NCBI GenBank assembly: GCA_031399085.1
Contig: JANNOQ010000071.1
Coordinates: 62,001-126,000 of the forward strand
DNA length: 64,000 bases
Reading direction: 5' to 3'
From: R-RK-3 sp031399085
Lineage (GTDB): Bacteria; Pseudomonadota; Alphaproteobacteria; Rhizobiales; Rhodomicrobiaceae
The notes beneath the pieces were generated by a model. The model worked only from the letters and a program-made list of their open reading frames with translations, had not been told where the DNA came from and did no database searches. The position numbers and the translations under genes are program-made. This document shows, one piece after another, positions 18,560 through 27,739 of this stretch (position 1 is its first letter; each line of letters opens with the position of its first letter).

Positions 18560-19018
18560 CGGCTAGTCCCTCCCCTGCGCCGCCCCTTGCGAATATTCCC
18601 TAGCACAGGTGCCTGCATGAGGGGAGTTTCAAACGGCCCTGTTTGCGCCGGCTGCGATGGCCGACCGCCGCTGACCGCGATCGGGACGTTTATCGAAAAG
18701 GTCTCAAAGAGATTAGGCACCTCGATCAGATGCGCCGTTGGGGTGCGCAGGCGAATGAGAGGTCACCGGTCCGCCGCTTCGCCGAACCAGCTTTGCAAGC
18801 CCAAATCATAACGAATTAACGATATTCACGTGAGCCCGGCAAAACCAGCCGACGCCTTAGTCGATTGACCCAACACTATGATAGTGTAATTTCGGCCGTC
18901 AAACCCCATTTGTAAAGGCGGAATCGGCTATGCTCGGCGTCGTGCCTAAGCGAAGCCGTAGTCATGGCTCGCACTTGCGGGCCGGATTTCGGTAAAGACA
19001 ACGTACAGGAGTGGCCCA
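18560..19018 (+). other. Intergenic region of about 460 nt with a palindromic promoter-like site
   Basis: No gene is supported here. The right part holds a promoter-like arrangement with an inverted repeat, described separately, and about 130 nt of leader before the next gene. The left part contains the upstream region of the minus-strand membrane protein gene without recognisable boxes. Confidence 0.5.
18865..18894 (+). promoter_or_regulatory. Candidate promoter with palindromic operator
   Basis: TTGACC at 18865-18870 is followed by a 16-nt spacer and TAATTT, close to a sigma-70 promoter. The spacer contains ACACTATGATAGTGT (18873-18887), a perfect 6-3-6 inverted repeat, which is where a repressor dimer would block RNA polymerase. 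It points to the basic small protein gene at 19019. No experimental support is available. Confidence 0.35.
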
Positions 19019-19279
19019 ATGTCGTCACGAGGCATATCCACCGATGAAATTCGGCGGCGAGCACAACAGCGCTTGGAAAAAACGCAAAAGCGCCAGGCGG
19101 AAGCGGTCAAGGCAATGAACGCGCAGGATGGTGCACGCGCCGCCGCGCAAGCCAAAACGGTGCGATTGCGCGCGCTCCGCCTCGCCAAAGAGGCTGCCGC
19201 CGCGGCGGATGCGGAAAAGAATCCGCCGGTTAAAGCGGTGCGCAAGTCTCGTCGCGTGGCGGCTGGGAGTGAGTCCTAA
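19019..19279 (+). CDS. Small basic helical hypothetical protein
   Basis: An 86-residue, very basic protein of Arg, Lys, Ala and Glu with long amphipathic helices (IRRRAQQRLEKTQKRQAEAV and the Ala-rich AKEAAAAADAEKNPP) and a charged tail. AGGAG lies 7 nt before the ATG, which favours a real gene. It resembles small basic proteins of Hyphomicrobiales that are often left unnamed; binding to nucleic acid is plausible from composition only. It is preceded by the palindromic promoter-like site. Confidence 0.6.
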   Translation: MSSRGISTDEIRRRAQQRLEKTQKRQAEAVKAMNAQDGARAAAQAKTVRLRALRLAKEAAAAADAEKNPPVKAVRKSRRVAAGSES

Positions 19280-19403
19280 CGGGATTGCAGCCAGCGTGGC
19301 GACCTAAGGCGAATGGAGACAAGTGCTCCGCTTCGATCGCCTACAATCTTGCTGCATGGTAATTTGAAGGTCTAAAACGCTTCATTTGAAATGCCGCGTC
19401 TCG

Positions 19404-19868
19404 ATGCAAAAGGCCTTGCTCATTGTTGCTCACGCCCCCTCCGGCAATACGGGTCGGATGCGTGACGCAATCTTGGAAGGCGCGCGGCATAGCGATATTT
19501 GCGGCATAGACCTCCGTTGCCTGTCTCCCTTCGCCGCCGGTCCGGATGATATCATGGCAGCCCAAGCAATCATCCTGAGCACGACCGAAAATCTCGGTTA
19601 TATGAGCGGCGCTTTGAAGGATTGCTTCGACCGAATTTATTATCCATGCCTGGAAAAGACCCAAGGTCTTCCATACGCTTTATGCATTCGCGCTGGTCAT
19701 GACGGTACGGGGACCCGGCGCGCCGTCGAAACCATCGTCACGGGGTTGCGTTGGCGGGCGGTGCGTGAGCCATTGATCTGCAAGGGCGAGTGGAGCGAGG
19801 CATTCATCGGCCAATGTTCCGAACTTGGCACGCACATGGCCGCCGGGCTTGAAGCTGGGATTTTCTGA
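19404..19868 (+). CDS. Flavodoxin-like / NADPH-dependent FMN reductase-type protein
   Basis: A 154-residue flavodoxin-fold protein. The beta1-loop ALLIVAHAPSGNTGRMRDAI matches the phosphate-binding loop of FMN proteins, and AQAIILSTTENLGYMSGALKDCFDR corresponds to the region that contacts the isoalloxazine ring. It therefore probably binds FMN and transfers electrons or reduces quinones, but no substrate can be named. An ATG at 19404 is preferred to an upstream TTG. It converges on the GNAT gene. Confidence 0.75.
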   Translation: MQKALLIVAHAPSGNTGRMRDAILEGARHSDICGIDLRCLSPFAAGPDDIMAAQAIILSTTENLGYMSGALKDCFDRIYYPCLEKTQGLPYALCIRAGHDGTGTRRAVETIVTGLRWRAVREPLICKGEWSEAFIGQCSELGTHMAAGLEAGIF

Positions 19869-19894
19869 GATAGCCCCACGGCTTTCTCACTGAG

Positions 19895-20479
19895 CTAGGC
19901 AAACCCTCGCCCCCAAAATTGCATGGGTTTTGCCGTTTCCGCCGCCTCGCCGATATCGTTCCAACTTAAATGGGCGACGATATCCTTAAGCGGGCGGTAA
20001 TCGCGTTGGATCCAAAAGCCGTCAAGCGCTCGATAGGCCGGCGGGCGCAGCGGATGGTCAAGCGGCCTGATGACGGCGCAGAATGCGGTCTTGCCATATC
20101 CAAGGGCCTTTGCATGTGCCTCGCGCCCGTCGAAAAAGGCATGTCCGAGACCGCGTCCGCGATACGCTCGCCGCAATACGGACTCGCCGAAGTAAAACAC
20201 GTCTGACCAGTCCTCTCCCGCGTGCCGAAACGGCTCGATAAGGTCATCTTGCGTGGTGAGCGGAACGGCGGTCGAGGCACCGACCAGATCGTCGCCGTCG
20301 AAACAGCAGATCGCCACGTGGCCCAGAGAGTTTATAAATTTGCCGAGATAACGTTCTTCATAGGCAAGGGTGCCTTCGTATAAATAGGGCCAGTCCCTGA
20401 AGATCTCGATGCGAAGCTGCGCAATTTGTGGCAGCAAAGCCCGCAATTGTTCTCCGCTTCGTGGTTCGACCCGCAACAT
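19895..20479 (-). CDS. GNAT-family N-acetyltransferase
   Basis: A 194-residue acyl-CoA-dependent acetyltransferase. The central strand VAICCFDGDDLVGASTAVPL and the acetyl-CoA-binding segment VLRRAYRGRGLGHAFFDGRE, with the R/Q-x-x-G-x-G/A pattern (RGRGLG), identify the GNAT fold. The ATG at 20479 has AGGAAGGGTGGAG directly upstream and is preferred over a start 52 codons earlier. The acceptor, whether small molecule or protein, is unknown. Confidence 0.8.
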   Translation of the reverse strand: MLRVEPRSGEQLRALLPQIAQLRIEIFRDWPYLYEGTLAYEERYLGKFINSLGHVAICCFDGDDLVGASTAVPLTTQDDLIEPFRHAGEDWSDVFYFGESVLRRAYRGRGLGHAFFDGREAHAKALGYGKTAFCAVIRPLDHPLRPPAYRALDGFWIQRDYRPLKDIVAHLSWNDIGEAAETAKPMQFWGRGFA

Positions 20480-20705
20480 CTCCACCCTTCCTCGATGCAG
20501 CCGCCTGTCACCGTGCGGCGGAGAAACTAGCGCGTCAAATCCTTCATGTTTCAGAAAAATCCCGTGCGGCGCAGATTGACCGGCGCACCAGAGGTAAGAG
20601 TGCAGCGCGTCAGCGTTAATTCGCAACTGCGGCAAGAGTCGGCTTGCAACTTACCTCTGTCTTTTGCAGGATGCGCTCCGGCGTACGGGGTGGGGATAGA
20701 GTCAT

Positions 20706-22106
20706 ATGGGTCCGGCCGGGTCTGGTCTCGAGTTAATCTCGTGGCAGGGATGGGGCGTGACAGGGTCGATCGCTGCCCTGCTCATTCTGCTGACGACGAT
20801 TCTACTGTGGCTGTTGCCCTTTCCCTCCAGCGCCGTCGCCGAACAACTTGCCGACCCTTCGGAGCGGCGCGATCTTCGGGCAAGGCTCGGCGCCGAGCCG
20901 CCCTTTGCGCGCGTCCTGGACGCATTGCGGCGCTTCGGCATTTGGCTGGCTCGGTGGTTCGGCCCCCGCTGGAGCGCGCAGTCCTTCGAGCGGTGCATCG
21001 CCATCGCCTTCGTATTTCCGGTCGCGCTCTTCCTTCTGGCCACCGTGCTGTACGGCTACAAGAACGGCGACATTTCATTCGGCGCGCTGCTCTTGTTTTT
21101 ATTCGGCGTGGTGATGGTCTCGATTGCCATCCGCTGGCTGTTCCGGCTCGGCTATTGGTTCGCGCGCCGGATGTGGCGCTCGATCGGCGGCGACTCCGAG
21201 CTTGCCGAGATCGTTGCGCGCATTTTGCTCGGAGCATTTGCGGTTGTCTTCTCCTTCGCGATCGCCTTCGCCGTGGCGTCGAGTCTTGCCGGAAGGGTGT
21301 CGGACGCCGGCACGGTTGCCTTTGCGATCCTGGGCGGCTTTGCCTTCGCGCTTGCCTTCGCCATAGCATTCGCCTTCGCGGGGGTTTGGGCGTTTCTCAT
21401 CGCGCTTGTGCTCGTCACGGTGGTCGCTCTGACGATGGCCAAGCAATTCGCATTTTTTCTGCTGCTGTTTTTCATCATCCTTCCACTTCTGAATGCAATG
21501 ATGGATTGGGTGTCCTGGGCGGTGACGCGCTTCCATTTGGCGATCATCGAGAAGAGCTCGCCCGGACCGATGGGCGCGGCGATTCTCGCCTTATCGCTCC
21601 TGTCGGACATTCTCACATCGCTCATTTTCGTGGTCATGCTGGCGGCGCTGCTGCCGATCGGACTTGAGCTGGCAGATCTGTTTTTGTCCGTCTTCGGCCG
21701 GGAAAGTTTCGACTGGCGGCCCGTGGCGGCGCAGGCCGTGAAGTCCCCTTGGGACGAGGGTTTGTTCGTGACGGGCATGCTGTTGACGCCGCTCGTCCCT
21801 ACGCTGGCGATGATGACAATCGGCTTGGCCAGCCTCGCGGCGCCCTTCACCCCGGGTGCCGAGCGCGCCGTACTGGCGATTTCAGACCATCCCGATGCGC
21901 GGCCAAGCGTCGACGACGTCAGACAGGTTTCGCGCGTGGTCTATCTATCGCGCCTATGGTATTTGCCTGCGTTCCTGATTTCAGTCGGAGCTTTTCTCGG
22001 CATCTGGCGGCTGATCCATCTAGCCGGGCTGCCGGTGGCAGGCTTTCTAGAGAATTTGGCACTTTGCGCCACGGCCTGGGGGCATGGACAATGCGCCTGG
22101 CTTTAG
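20706..22106 (+). CDS. Large multi-spanning membrane protein, unknown family
   Basis: A 466-residue integral membrane protein with about ten hydrophobic helices. After a first helix comes a soluble, Arg-rich stretch (SSAVAEQLADPSERRDLRAR...); then long Phe/Ala-rich segments follow, such as GGFAFALAFAIAFAFAGVW and FAFFLLLFFIILPLLNAMMDW, and two soluble loops (FGRESFDWRPVAAQAVKSPW and the Pro-rich DHPDARPSVDDVRQ). GGGGA precedes the ATG. No family is recognised. It converges on the SleB-type hydrolase gene with 46 nt between stops. Confidence 0.65.
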   Translation: MGPAGSGLELISWQGWGVTGSIAALLILLTTILLWLLPFPSSAVAEQLADPSERRDLRARLGAEPPFARVLDALRRFGIWLARWFGPRWSAQSFERCIAIAFVFPVALFLLATVLYGYKNGDISFGALLLFLFGVVMVSIAIRWLFRLGYWFARRMWRSIGGDSELAEIVARILLGAFAVVFSFAIAFAVASSLAGRVSDAGTVAFAILGGFAFALAFAIAFAFAGVWAFLIALVLVTVVALTMAKQFAFFLLLFFIILPLLNAMMDWVSWAVTRFHLAIIEKSSPGPMGAAILALSLLSDILTSLIFVVMLAALLPIGLELADLFLSVFGRESFDWRPVAAQAVKSPWDEGLFVTGMLLTPLVPTLAMMTIGLASLAAPFTPGAERAVLAISDHPDARPSVDDVRQVSRVVYLSRLWYLPAFLISVGAFLGIWRLIHLAGLPVAGFLENLALCATAWGHGQCAWL

Positions 22107-22152
22107 GCCTACGAACGGATCGCCGGCTTGCGGCAGCGCTCGCCAGAGCCGA

Positions 22153-23343
22153 TCAGAGCTTGTAGTCGTTGCTGGCGACGAGCGGGTTCACAAATGGAGC
22201 CTTATAGAAGATGTGCACTCCGATTTTCGTGAGCTTTTTAACCATCTTGCGCCAATCTGGAGATACATAGCTGGCGTGATAATGGGTCGCGTCGGCGACG
22301 TCTTCCAAATAAACTTTGCCGGAGATGACGTTCTTGACGACCTGCAACGCGGCTTCCCACTGTTCACGATTTTTCGGCGTGTCGGGTAGCCCGTCGCATG
22401 CGAAGGAAAATTGGCAGGAATTTTTGTTCCACTGGCCCTGATACACCACCCCGCAGATGGTGTTTGGGTAGTAGTCGCTGCGGACGCGAGTCATGATGAC
22501 CTGAGCCACAGCGGTCTGGCCTTTGACCGTCTCGCCGCGCGCCTCGAAATAAACCGCCGTGGCCATGCAGCGGATTTCGCGGGCACGAAATTCTTTCTCG
22601 GTCAGGCCACCGAAGATGCCCGGCTCCTTCTCCTCGCCGTCCCCGCCTTTCAGCCTGGCAAGCTTGACGAGATCGGCCCAACTCGCCTGGGCCGAAGCCT
22701 CAGGCGTACGCGGCGCGGCCGCAACGACGCTCGTGTCTTCAGCGTTGGCGGGCCCAGTCGCGGGAAGGGTTGGCGGTGCGGACACCGCTTGCGCTTCAGG
22801 CACGATTGGAGATGGTGCGACGAAAAACAGCGCGGCGCTGACGCCCGCCCCGCCCACCGATGGCTCAGCCATCGGCGCGATCAGTTTGGCGACAGTCTTC
22901 TGCTGCAGGGACAAACGATCCATCTTGACGTGACGGTTAACGTCCTGGCCGATCACCGTGTCGGGCTCAGCTCCAAGCGTTCCGCCGATGTCGACCGATG
23001 TCATCGATGCCGCCACAAGTTGCGGCGTCCCTGCTCCCGCCGCAGATGAGGTGTATCCGTCGTCATAGTCGGCGCGGTTCTGTTTTCCCGTCTTCGTAAA
23101 GAGCCGGTTGGCCTGCGGGCTAAGCCCAGCATGCTTGATCCCTGCGGCGGCGGGCACGCGCACAATGGCAATGCTGCGAGAGCTTTGCGTGAGCGCCAAG
23201 CCGTTATTGGATCGGTTGTGATCGATTAAAGCGGACATTGCGCCGCAAAGCGAAATACCGCTGATGGCGACGGCAATCTGTCGGCCCCTGCCGGCAGCGC
23301 GGAAACTCATCACAGCTCTACTCGCCATTCTCCAGCGCCCCAT
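22153..23343 (-). CDS. SleB-type cell wall hydrolase
   Basis: A 396-residue protein whose C-terminal domain (about residues 255-385) is the Hydrolase_2 / SleB fold: IRCMATAVYFEARGETVKGQ with the catalytic Glu, then VIMTRVRSDYYPNTICGVVYQ and CQFSFACDG, ending in ATHYHASYVSPDW. SleB-type enzymes are lytic transglycosylases of peptidoglycan. The N-terminus has a hydrophobic signal/anchor (QIAVAISGISLCGAMSAL) and a long low-complexity Ala/Pro/Val linker, so the domain would sit in the periplasm. The start is uncertain; ATGs 5 and 11 codons downstream are possible. It may help cell division or wall remodelling. Confidence 0.88.
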   Translation of the reverse strand: MGRWRMASRAVMSFRAAGRGRQIAVAISGISLCGAMSALIDHNRSNNGLALTQSSRSIAIVRVPAAAGIKHAGLSPQANRLFTKTGKQNRADYDDGYTSSAAGAGTPQLVAASMTSVDIGGTLGAEPDTVIGQDVNRHVKMDRLSLQQKTVAKLIAPMAEPSVGGAGVSAALFFVAPSPIVPEAQAVSAPPTLPATGPANAEDTSVVAAAPRTPEASAQASWADLVKLARLKGGDGEEKEPGIFGGLTEKEFRAREIRCMATAVYFEARGETVKGQTAVAQVIMTRVRSDYYPNTICGVVYQGQWNKNSCQFSFACDGLPDTPKNREQWEAALQVVKNVISGKVYLEDVADATHYHASYVSPDWRKMVKKLTKIGVHIFYKAPFVNPLVASNDYKL

Positions 23344-23404
23344 ACGCTGAATGTTTAAGGATGCATCTCCGGCTCAGAGTTTCGACCGGTTTCAAACCTG
23401 AACA

Positions 23405-23623
23405 ATGATCAAAACTCAGAAAGGTAAACGCATCGTTACGGCCGCATCGCAAAGACCTTTGAGCCAGAAAACTATGGAAAAATTAAGTTCTATTGCGGGA
23501 TCACAATCTCTCACACCCTGCTATGTACGCTACAGGATCAATGGATTAGAAGTTTGCTTGAGTTGCGAGCACGATGTTGAGTACGGAAAATTACTACAAA
23601 AATCCGGGTATAAAATTTTCTGA
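23405..23623 (+). CDS. Possible small hypothetical protein
   Basis: A 72-residue frame in an AT-rich stretch. The protein has a basic N-terminus, then CYVRYRINGLEVCLSCEHDVEYG with three Cys, and ends KSGYKIF. There is no clear ribosome site, but codon choice and Cys arrangement look protein-like. I recognise no family. If real, it is a short soluble protein and may bind metal. Confidence 0.4.
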   Translation: MIKTQKGKRIVTAASQRPLSQKTMEKLSSIAGSQSLTPCYVRYRINGLEVCLSCEHDVEYGKLLQKSGYKIF

Positions 23624-23790
23624 AACTTACATTGAAATAATTGAAGTTTGGTAAGGGAAATAATTTTCTATACGCCTTACTACGCATATTTCAATGAAAT
23701 CCAAGCGTTGCAATGAATAACTGTCCTTAAATGATCTTATCCTAATGTCTGCTCGGTAAGGGTCTCACTCCTCCTTGTGCAAGAGTCTGG

Positions 23791-26208
23791 ATGTCGTCTC
23801 TTTTGACCAAAAGCTATCTTCGCACCCGATTTTGGCTAGGGGGCATTACAATCGGGCTCAGCATTCTGTTCGCTGTCGCCGCCGGGTGGCAGACGTTGTC
23901 GTCATTTAAGGCAAACGGCCAATATTCCATTCTATTCACCGATTTGATCGAGGCCACCAGTCGGTTCGAATCCGAAATGGCGCGACCCTCCGCGAATGAC
24001 GATGCCTCGGCCGATAGCGAAACACTGTCGGCGGCCCTGCTAAATGTTTCGCGCCTGTCAACTCTGCTGCGATTTCTGAACAATGCCGAGAGCCAGCGAT
24101 CTATCCCATTGGAGCCAGTCCTCGATCCGGCCCATTTAGACAGGCACAGCGTCAAGACGCATTATGGCCTCGAGCGAGGCACGATGCCGGCAGCGCTCAA
24201 AGAGGTATGGGAAGGGACCGGACCCTTAGAGGACGGTCTGCAAGCCGCGATTGCTGAACTTATCGTCTTCGGCCGCCGGCTGACCGAAATCAACGACCGG
24301 ACCAGTCCAAAATATCACGCCATCGCCAATTATGTTCGAAATCAAATCCATACTAAGATCTGGCCATTCTTTCATCGGGCGCTGGATTCAATCGGCAAGG
24401 GCACGGCCCATACCGCGCAGACCGGGATGCATATTCTCGGCGTTTCCGCGCTGGCTGTACTGTTGGTAGCGGTTCTAAACTCGGTTTTCATCCTTGGCCC
24501 GGTTGCGCGGTCGGTGATGGCCAATCAAGAAGAACTTGTTCGCGAGCGCGACAACGCCCTCGCCTCCGAAAAGGCCAAGCGCGACTTCCTCGCCATGATG
24601 AGTCACGAACTGCGCACGCCCTTGAACGCCGTGCTTGGATTCAGCAACATCCTGCTGAGCTCGAACATTTCCCCCAAACAGCGGGACTATGCGCAGACAA
24701 TCCATGGCTCAGGACTGACGCTGCTCGATCTGCTCAATGACATCCTCGACATTTCCAACATCGAAACCGGCACGTTTGAGCTTGAGACGTCCAATATGTC
24801 GATGGAGGATACCGTCGCCGAAGTGATCTCGCTGCTTGCGCCTCAGGCGTTCGCCAAGCGGATTGAGATCAGCGCCTATATTGATCCGTCCCTGCCGGAA
24901 AAACTATCAGGCGATGTCGGGCGCGTCAGGCAAATCCTGCTCAAGCTTGCTGGAAACGCGATCAAATTCACCGAGAGCGGCAGCATTGCGATCGAGGTCC
25001 GGCATGAATTGGTGCGGCCCGACGGCAATCACGACATCCGTTTCTCGGTGATAGATACCGGCATTGGCATTGCGCCCAACCAGATGTCGCGAATTTTCGA
25101 GCACTTCGTCCAAGTGGACAGCTCCGTGCGACGAAAATATAATGGCGCAGGGCTTGGGCTGCCGATCTGCAAGGAGCTGGTGCAGCTCATGGATGGCGAG
25201 ATCGGGGTCGAACACGGTCCCGGCGCAGGCAGCACATTCTGGTTCCGAATCAGCCTTGCCGATGCGGTGCCGCCGGCGAACACCATTCACCAAAATTCCG
25301 GTTCCGACCTCACCGGCCGGCGTTGTCTCATCGTGGACGACAATGCTCTCAACCGGCGCATTTTCCAGCTGCAGCTCGAAGCTTTTGGGGCCGACGTCGA
25401 GTGCGCCCCTGACGCGCAGGGTGCGATGACGTTGCTCGCCGACGCCTACCGCGAAGCCCGGCCGCATCACGTGGCGATTATCGACCACATGATGCCCGGG
25501 ACCGACGGCCTGCAATTGCGTAGTATGATACGTGAGCATCCCCAATATGTGCCGTTGCGGCTCATCATTTCATCGTCCAGCGGCATCGGGTTCGATCAGC
25601 AGGCGCGGGCGCTCGGATTCGACGCGGCCTGCCCGAAGCCGGTGGTGCAAGAAACGCTGATATTGAAGGTTCACGAGCTCTTCAAACCGGCTCATGCCGC
25701 CGTGCCGACGCCAAATTCGGAGCTGGCTTTAGACACTCCAGTCGCCATCATCGACGACCATAAGCCGCGCAAACCGCGCTTGCTGGTCGCGGAGGACAAC
25801 CCAATCAATCAGAGGCTGGTTATGACGGCGTTGCAACATGCCGGCTACGTGGTCGATCTGGTCAGCGACGGCGTCGAAGCCGTTCACGCCGTCCAGCGCC
25901 TTCCCTACGACGTGGTGCTGATGGATATCAGGATGCCGGTGATGAGCGGCGTCGAAGCGACCCAGCGGATCCGGTCGCTGAGCGGTCCGGCGGCCCAGCG
26001 CCCGATTATCGCGATGACGGCGAACACGATGGCCGGGGATCGCGAGGCCTATCTCAAGGCGGGCATGAACGACTACATTGCCAAGCCGATCGACTTCCAA
26101 TTGCTGCTGCGCAAGATCGAGAGCTTTTTGAGTGGTGGCGAAGCTGGCAATGTCGTCCCGGCCGAGGACACGGTCCGCCAAGCGCCCAGCGGGGCCAATC
26201 GCGTTTGA
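23791..26208 (+). CDS. Hybrid sensor histidine kinase with two receiver domains
   Basis: An 805-residue membrane kinase. Two transmembrane helices (about residues 17-35 and 214-238) flank a 180-residue periplasmic sensor. The HisKA box FLAMMSHELRTPLNAVLGF carries His272; the HATPase follows with KLAGNAIKF, DTGIGIAP and GAGLGLPICKEL. Receiver 1 (about 510-630) has LIVDDNALNR and Asp in AIIDHMMPG; receiver 2 (about 665-785) has LLVAEDNPINQR and Asp in VLMDIRMPVMSG. No Hpt domain is present, so phosphate must pass to an external Hpt protein. The architecture resembles BarA/RcsC-type kinases. The signal is unknown, and the gene is monocistronic. Confidence 0.92.
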   Translation: MSSLLTKSYLRTRFWLGGITIGLSILFAVAAGWQTLSSFKANGQYSILFTDLIEATSRFESEMARPSANDDASADSETLSAALLNVSRLSTLLRFLNNAESQRSIPLEPVLDPAHLDRHSVKTHYGLERGTMPAALKEVWEGTGPLEDGLQAAIAELIVFGRRLTEINDRTSPKYHAIANYVRNQIHTKIWPFFHRALDSIGKGTAHTAQTGMHILGVSALAVLLVAVLNSVFILGPVARSVMANQEELVRERDNALASEKAKRDFLAMMSHELRTPLNAVLGFSNILLSSNISPKQRDYAQTIHGSGLTLLDLLNDILDISNIETGTFELETSNMSMEDTVAEVISLLAPQAFAKRIEISAYIDPSLPEKLSGDVGRVRQILLKLAGNAIKFTESGSIAIEVRHELVRPDGNHDIRFSVIDTGIGIAPNQMSRIFEHFVQVDSSVRRKYNGAGLGLPICKELVQLMDGEIGVEHGPGAGSTFWFRISLADAVPPANTIHQNSGSDLTGRRCLIVDDNALNRRIFQLQLEAFGADVECAPDAQGAMTLLADAYREARPHHVAIIDHMMPGTDGLQLRSMIREHPQYVPLRLIISSSSGIGFDQQARALGFDAACPKPVVQETLILKVHELFKPAHAAVPTPNSELALDTPVAIIDDHKPRKPRLLVAEDNPINQRLVMTALQHAGYVVDLVSDGVEAVHAVQRLPYDVVLMDIRMPVMSGVEATQRIRSLSGPAAQRPIIAMTANTMAGDREAYLKAGMNDYIAKPIDFQLLLRKIESFLSGGEAGNVVPAEDTVRQAPSGANRV

Positions 26209-26337
26209 GTGCGGTGTAAACCCAATTGCGCTAACGGTGCGCGCGACCGAAATGCCGGGCAATAATGGGCGATGGTCCCGTGACGGCTTCCTCGGCAGCT
26301 GATTGCCTATGGATGCGCGCCACGGCAGTCATGACCG

Positions 26338-26499
26338 CTATTCGATTTTGAGTTCGAACTCTTCGCCAGCGCTCAGCTCGATATCCACCTTACGCTGCGC
26401 GTCGGTGAGCGTCTTGATCCACTTTTCGGTGTCGAGTTCGAGCACATATTTGCCGGGCGGCATCGTTATGCGGTGTCCGGGGCTCGCGCCCTTGGCGAC
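26338..26499 (-). pseudogene. Cut-off C-terminal repeat of the VWA protein, in frame after a TAG
   Basis: Reading on in the same frame past the TAG that ends the VWA protein gives about 53 further codons, VAKGASPGHRITMPPGKYVL... to ...GEEFELKIE, ended by a second TAG at 26338. The stretch contains the PGKYVLELD element that matches PGIYSVKFG and PGRFNLKFG in the two preceding repeats and then a VDIELSAGEEFELK element that matches VEVKPGETTTIKPG. So the original protein probably had a complete third repeat and the TAG is a later nonsense change, a sequencing error or a read-through stop. Confidence 0.7.
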
Positions 26500-27663
26500 C
26501 TAGTGGCCTTCCGGATCTTTAACGAGGAAATAAAGAGCACCCGCATTGCTTTCGACTCGAATCGTTCCCGGTTTGATGGTCGTAGTCTCGCCGGGTTTCA
26601 CCTCGACGTCCCCAGGCCACATGACGTTGCCAAATTTGAGATTGAACCGGCCGGGGATGAGCGTCGTTGCCGATTTGCTGTAATAAAGCTCATCGACCTT
26701 CTCGCTTGTTTCCGGCTCCAGCACCTCTACGGCGGTTGCGCTCAATGGCTCGATTTTGAGATAGCCGGGTTTGATTTCGGTCGTTTCGCCGGCTTTAACC
26801 TCGATGCTGGTCCAGACGCCGTTCCCGAACTTCACGCTGTAGATGCCCGGAGCGAGCTCAGCGTCGGTATGAACCGCGCTCAACTCATCGACCTTTTTCC
26901 CCGTCGCGTCCATGACTTCGTGGTCGTGGTGACCGCCGAGTACTTTCATTCTCAGCTTGCCGGGCTTCGGTGTCGTCAGGACCACCTGCTTCTTCTTTAC
27001 GGGAGATTCGGCATCCTTCACGGCAGCCTTGCTGAGCACGCCGGTCAGCTCGGAGACGCTGTTGGCGTCATAGTAATTGCCGCGCGCCATCCTCGCGATG
27101 CATTGAAGCTGGCTGCGCGTCACCGTATCGACGCCGACGCCGACCGTGTGCACGACCAGCTTGGCATCGGCTTCGGCGAGCGCCTTGGCGGCGGCGCAAG
27201 GATCGGCCTGGCAGGTTTCCTTACCGTCGCTGACCAGCAGCACGACATGGGCGGCGGCATCCTCCGGCAGCAAATCCTGGGCGGCAAGCGTCAACGAATG
27301 GGTGATCGGCGTGTAGCCTTGCGCCTGCAGGCCGCGCGCTTTCTCGACTATCGCCGCCTTGTTGTTCGCGATCGCATCGAATGGGGCAAGCTGCGCCGTA
27401 TCTTTGCAATCCTTCTTGTTCGTTGGAGACTGATGCCCGTAGGCTCGAAAGCCGAGGCGGGTGTCGGCGGGAAGCGTGGTGACGAATTGCGCGACGGCGT
27501 CTTTGGCGGCATCCATGCGGCGTGCGCCGTCTGGAAGCAGCGTCTTCATGCTGCCGGAAGCATCCAGCACCAGCGAAATCGAGCGCGCACTCTCGGCTTG
27601 CGCTGGCAATGCCGGAAGACTTGCGCACATGAATAGGAAAATTGGAAGTTTATGGGGATGCAT
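26500..27663 (-). CDS. Exported VWA-domain protein with C-terminal beta repeats, 3' end truncated
   Basis: A 387-residue exported protein. A signal peptide (cut near PAQAESA) leads to a VWA domain with the MIDAS motif DASGS in ISLVLDASGSMKTLLP. Cys pairs occur at QLAPF-adjacent NKKDCKDT and KETCQADPCAAAK. From about residue 240 come repeats of about 60 residues, each built around PG-[YF]-x-x-KFGN-V-W and ETTxIKPG. The last repeat is interrupted by the stop. GGGAGG lies 9 nt before the ATG. Similar metal-dependent VWA proteins act in adhesion or complex assembly; the role here is unknown. Confidence 0.8.
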   Translation of the reverse strand: MHPHKLPIFLFMCASLPALPAQAESARSISLVLDASGSMKTLLPDGARRMDAAKDAVAQFVTTLPADTRLGFRAYGHQSPTNKKDCKDTAQLAPFDAIANNKAAIVEKARGLQAQGYTPITHSLTLAAQDLLPEDAAAHVVLLVSDGKETCQADPCAAAKALAEADAKLVVHTVGVGVDTVTRSQLQCIARMARGNYYDANSVSELTGVLSKAAVKDAESPVKKKQVVLTTPKPGKLRMKVLGGHHDHEVMDATGKKVDELSAVHTDAELAPGIYSVKFGNGVWTSIEVKAGETTEIKPGYLKIEPLSATAVEVLEPETSEKVDELYYSKSATTLIPGRFNLKFGNVMWPGDVEVKPGETTTIKPGTIRVESNAGALYFLVKDPEGH

Positions 27664-27739
27664 GGCGAGAACCTCCCTTGGATGAGAATGCGGGCGGTTC
27701 GAGCTAACGGCGTGTTGCCGCGCCAGCTCGACTCGCGGG

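Noticed and set aside
26473..27636. 387-codon plus-strand frame opposite the VWA gene
   Set aside because: Antisense shadow; the minus strand has a signal peptide, MIDAS and repeats.
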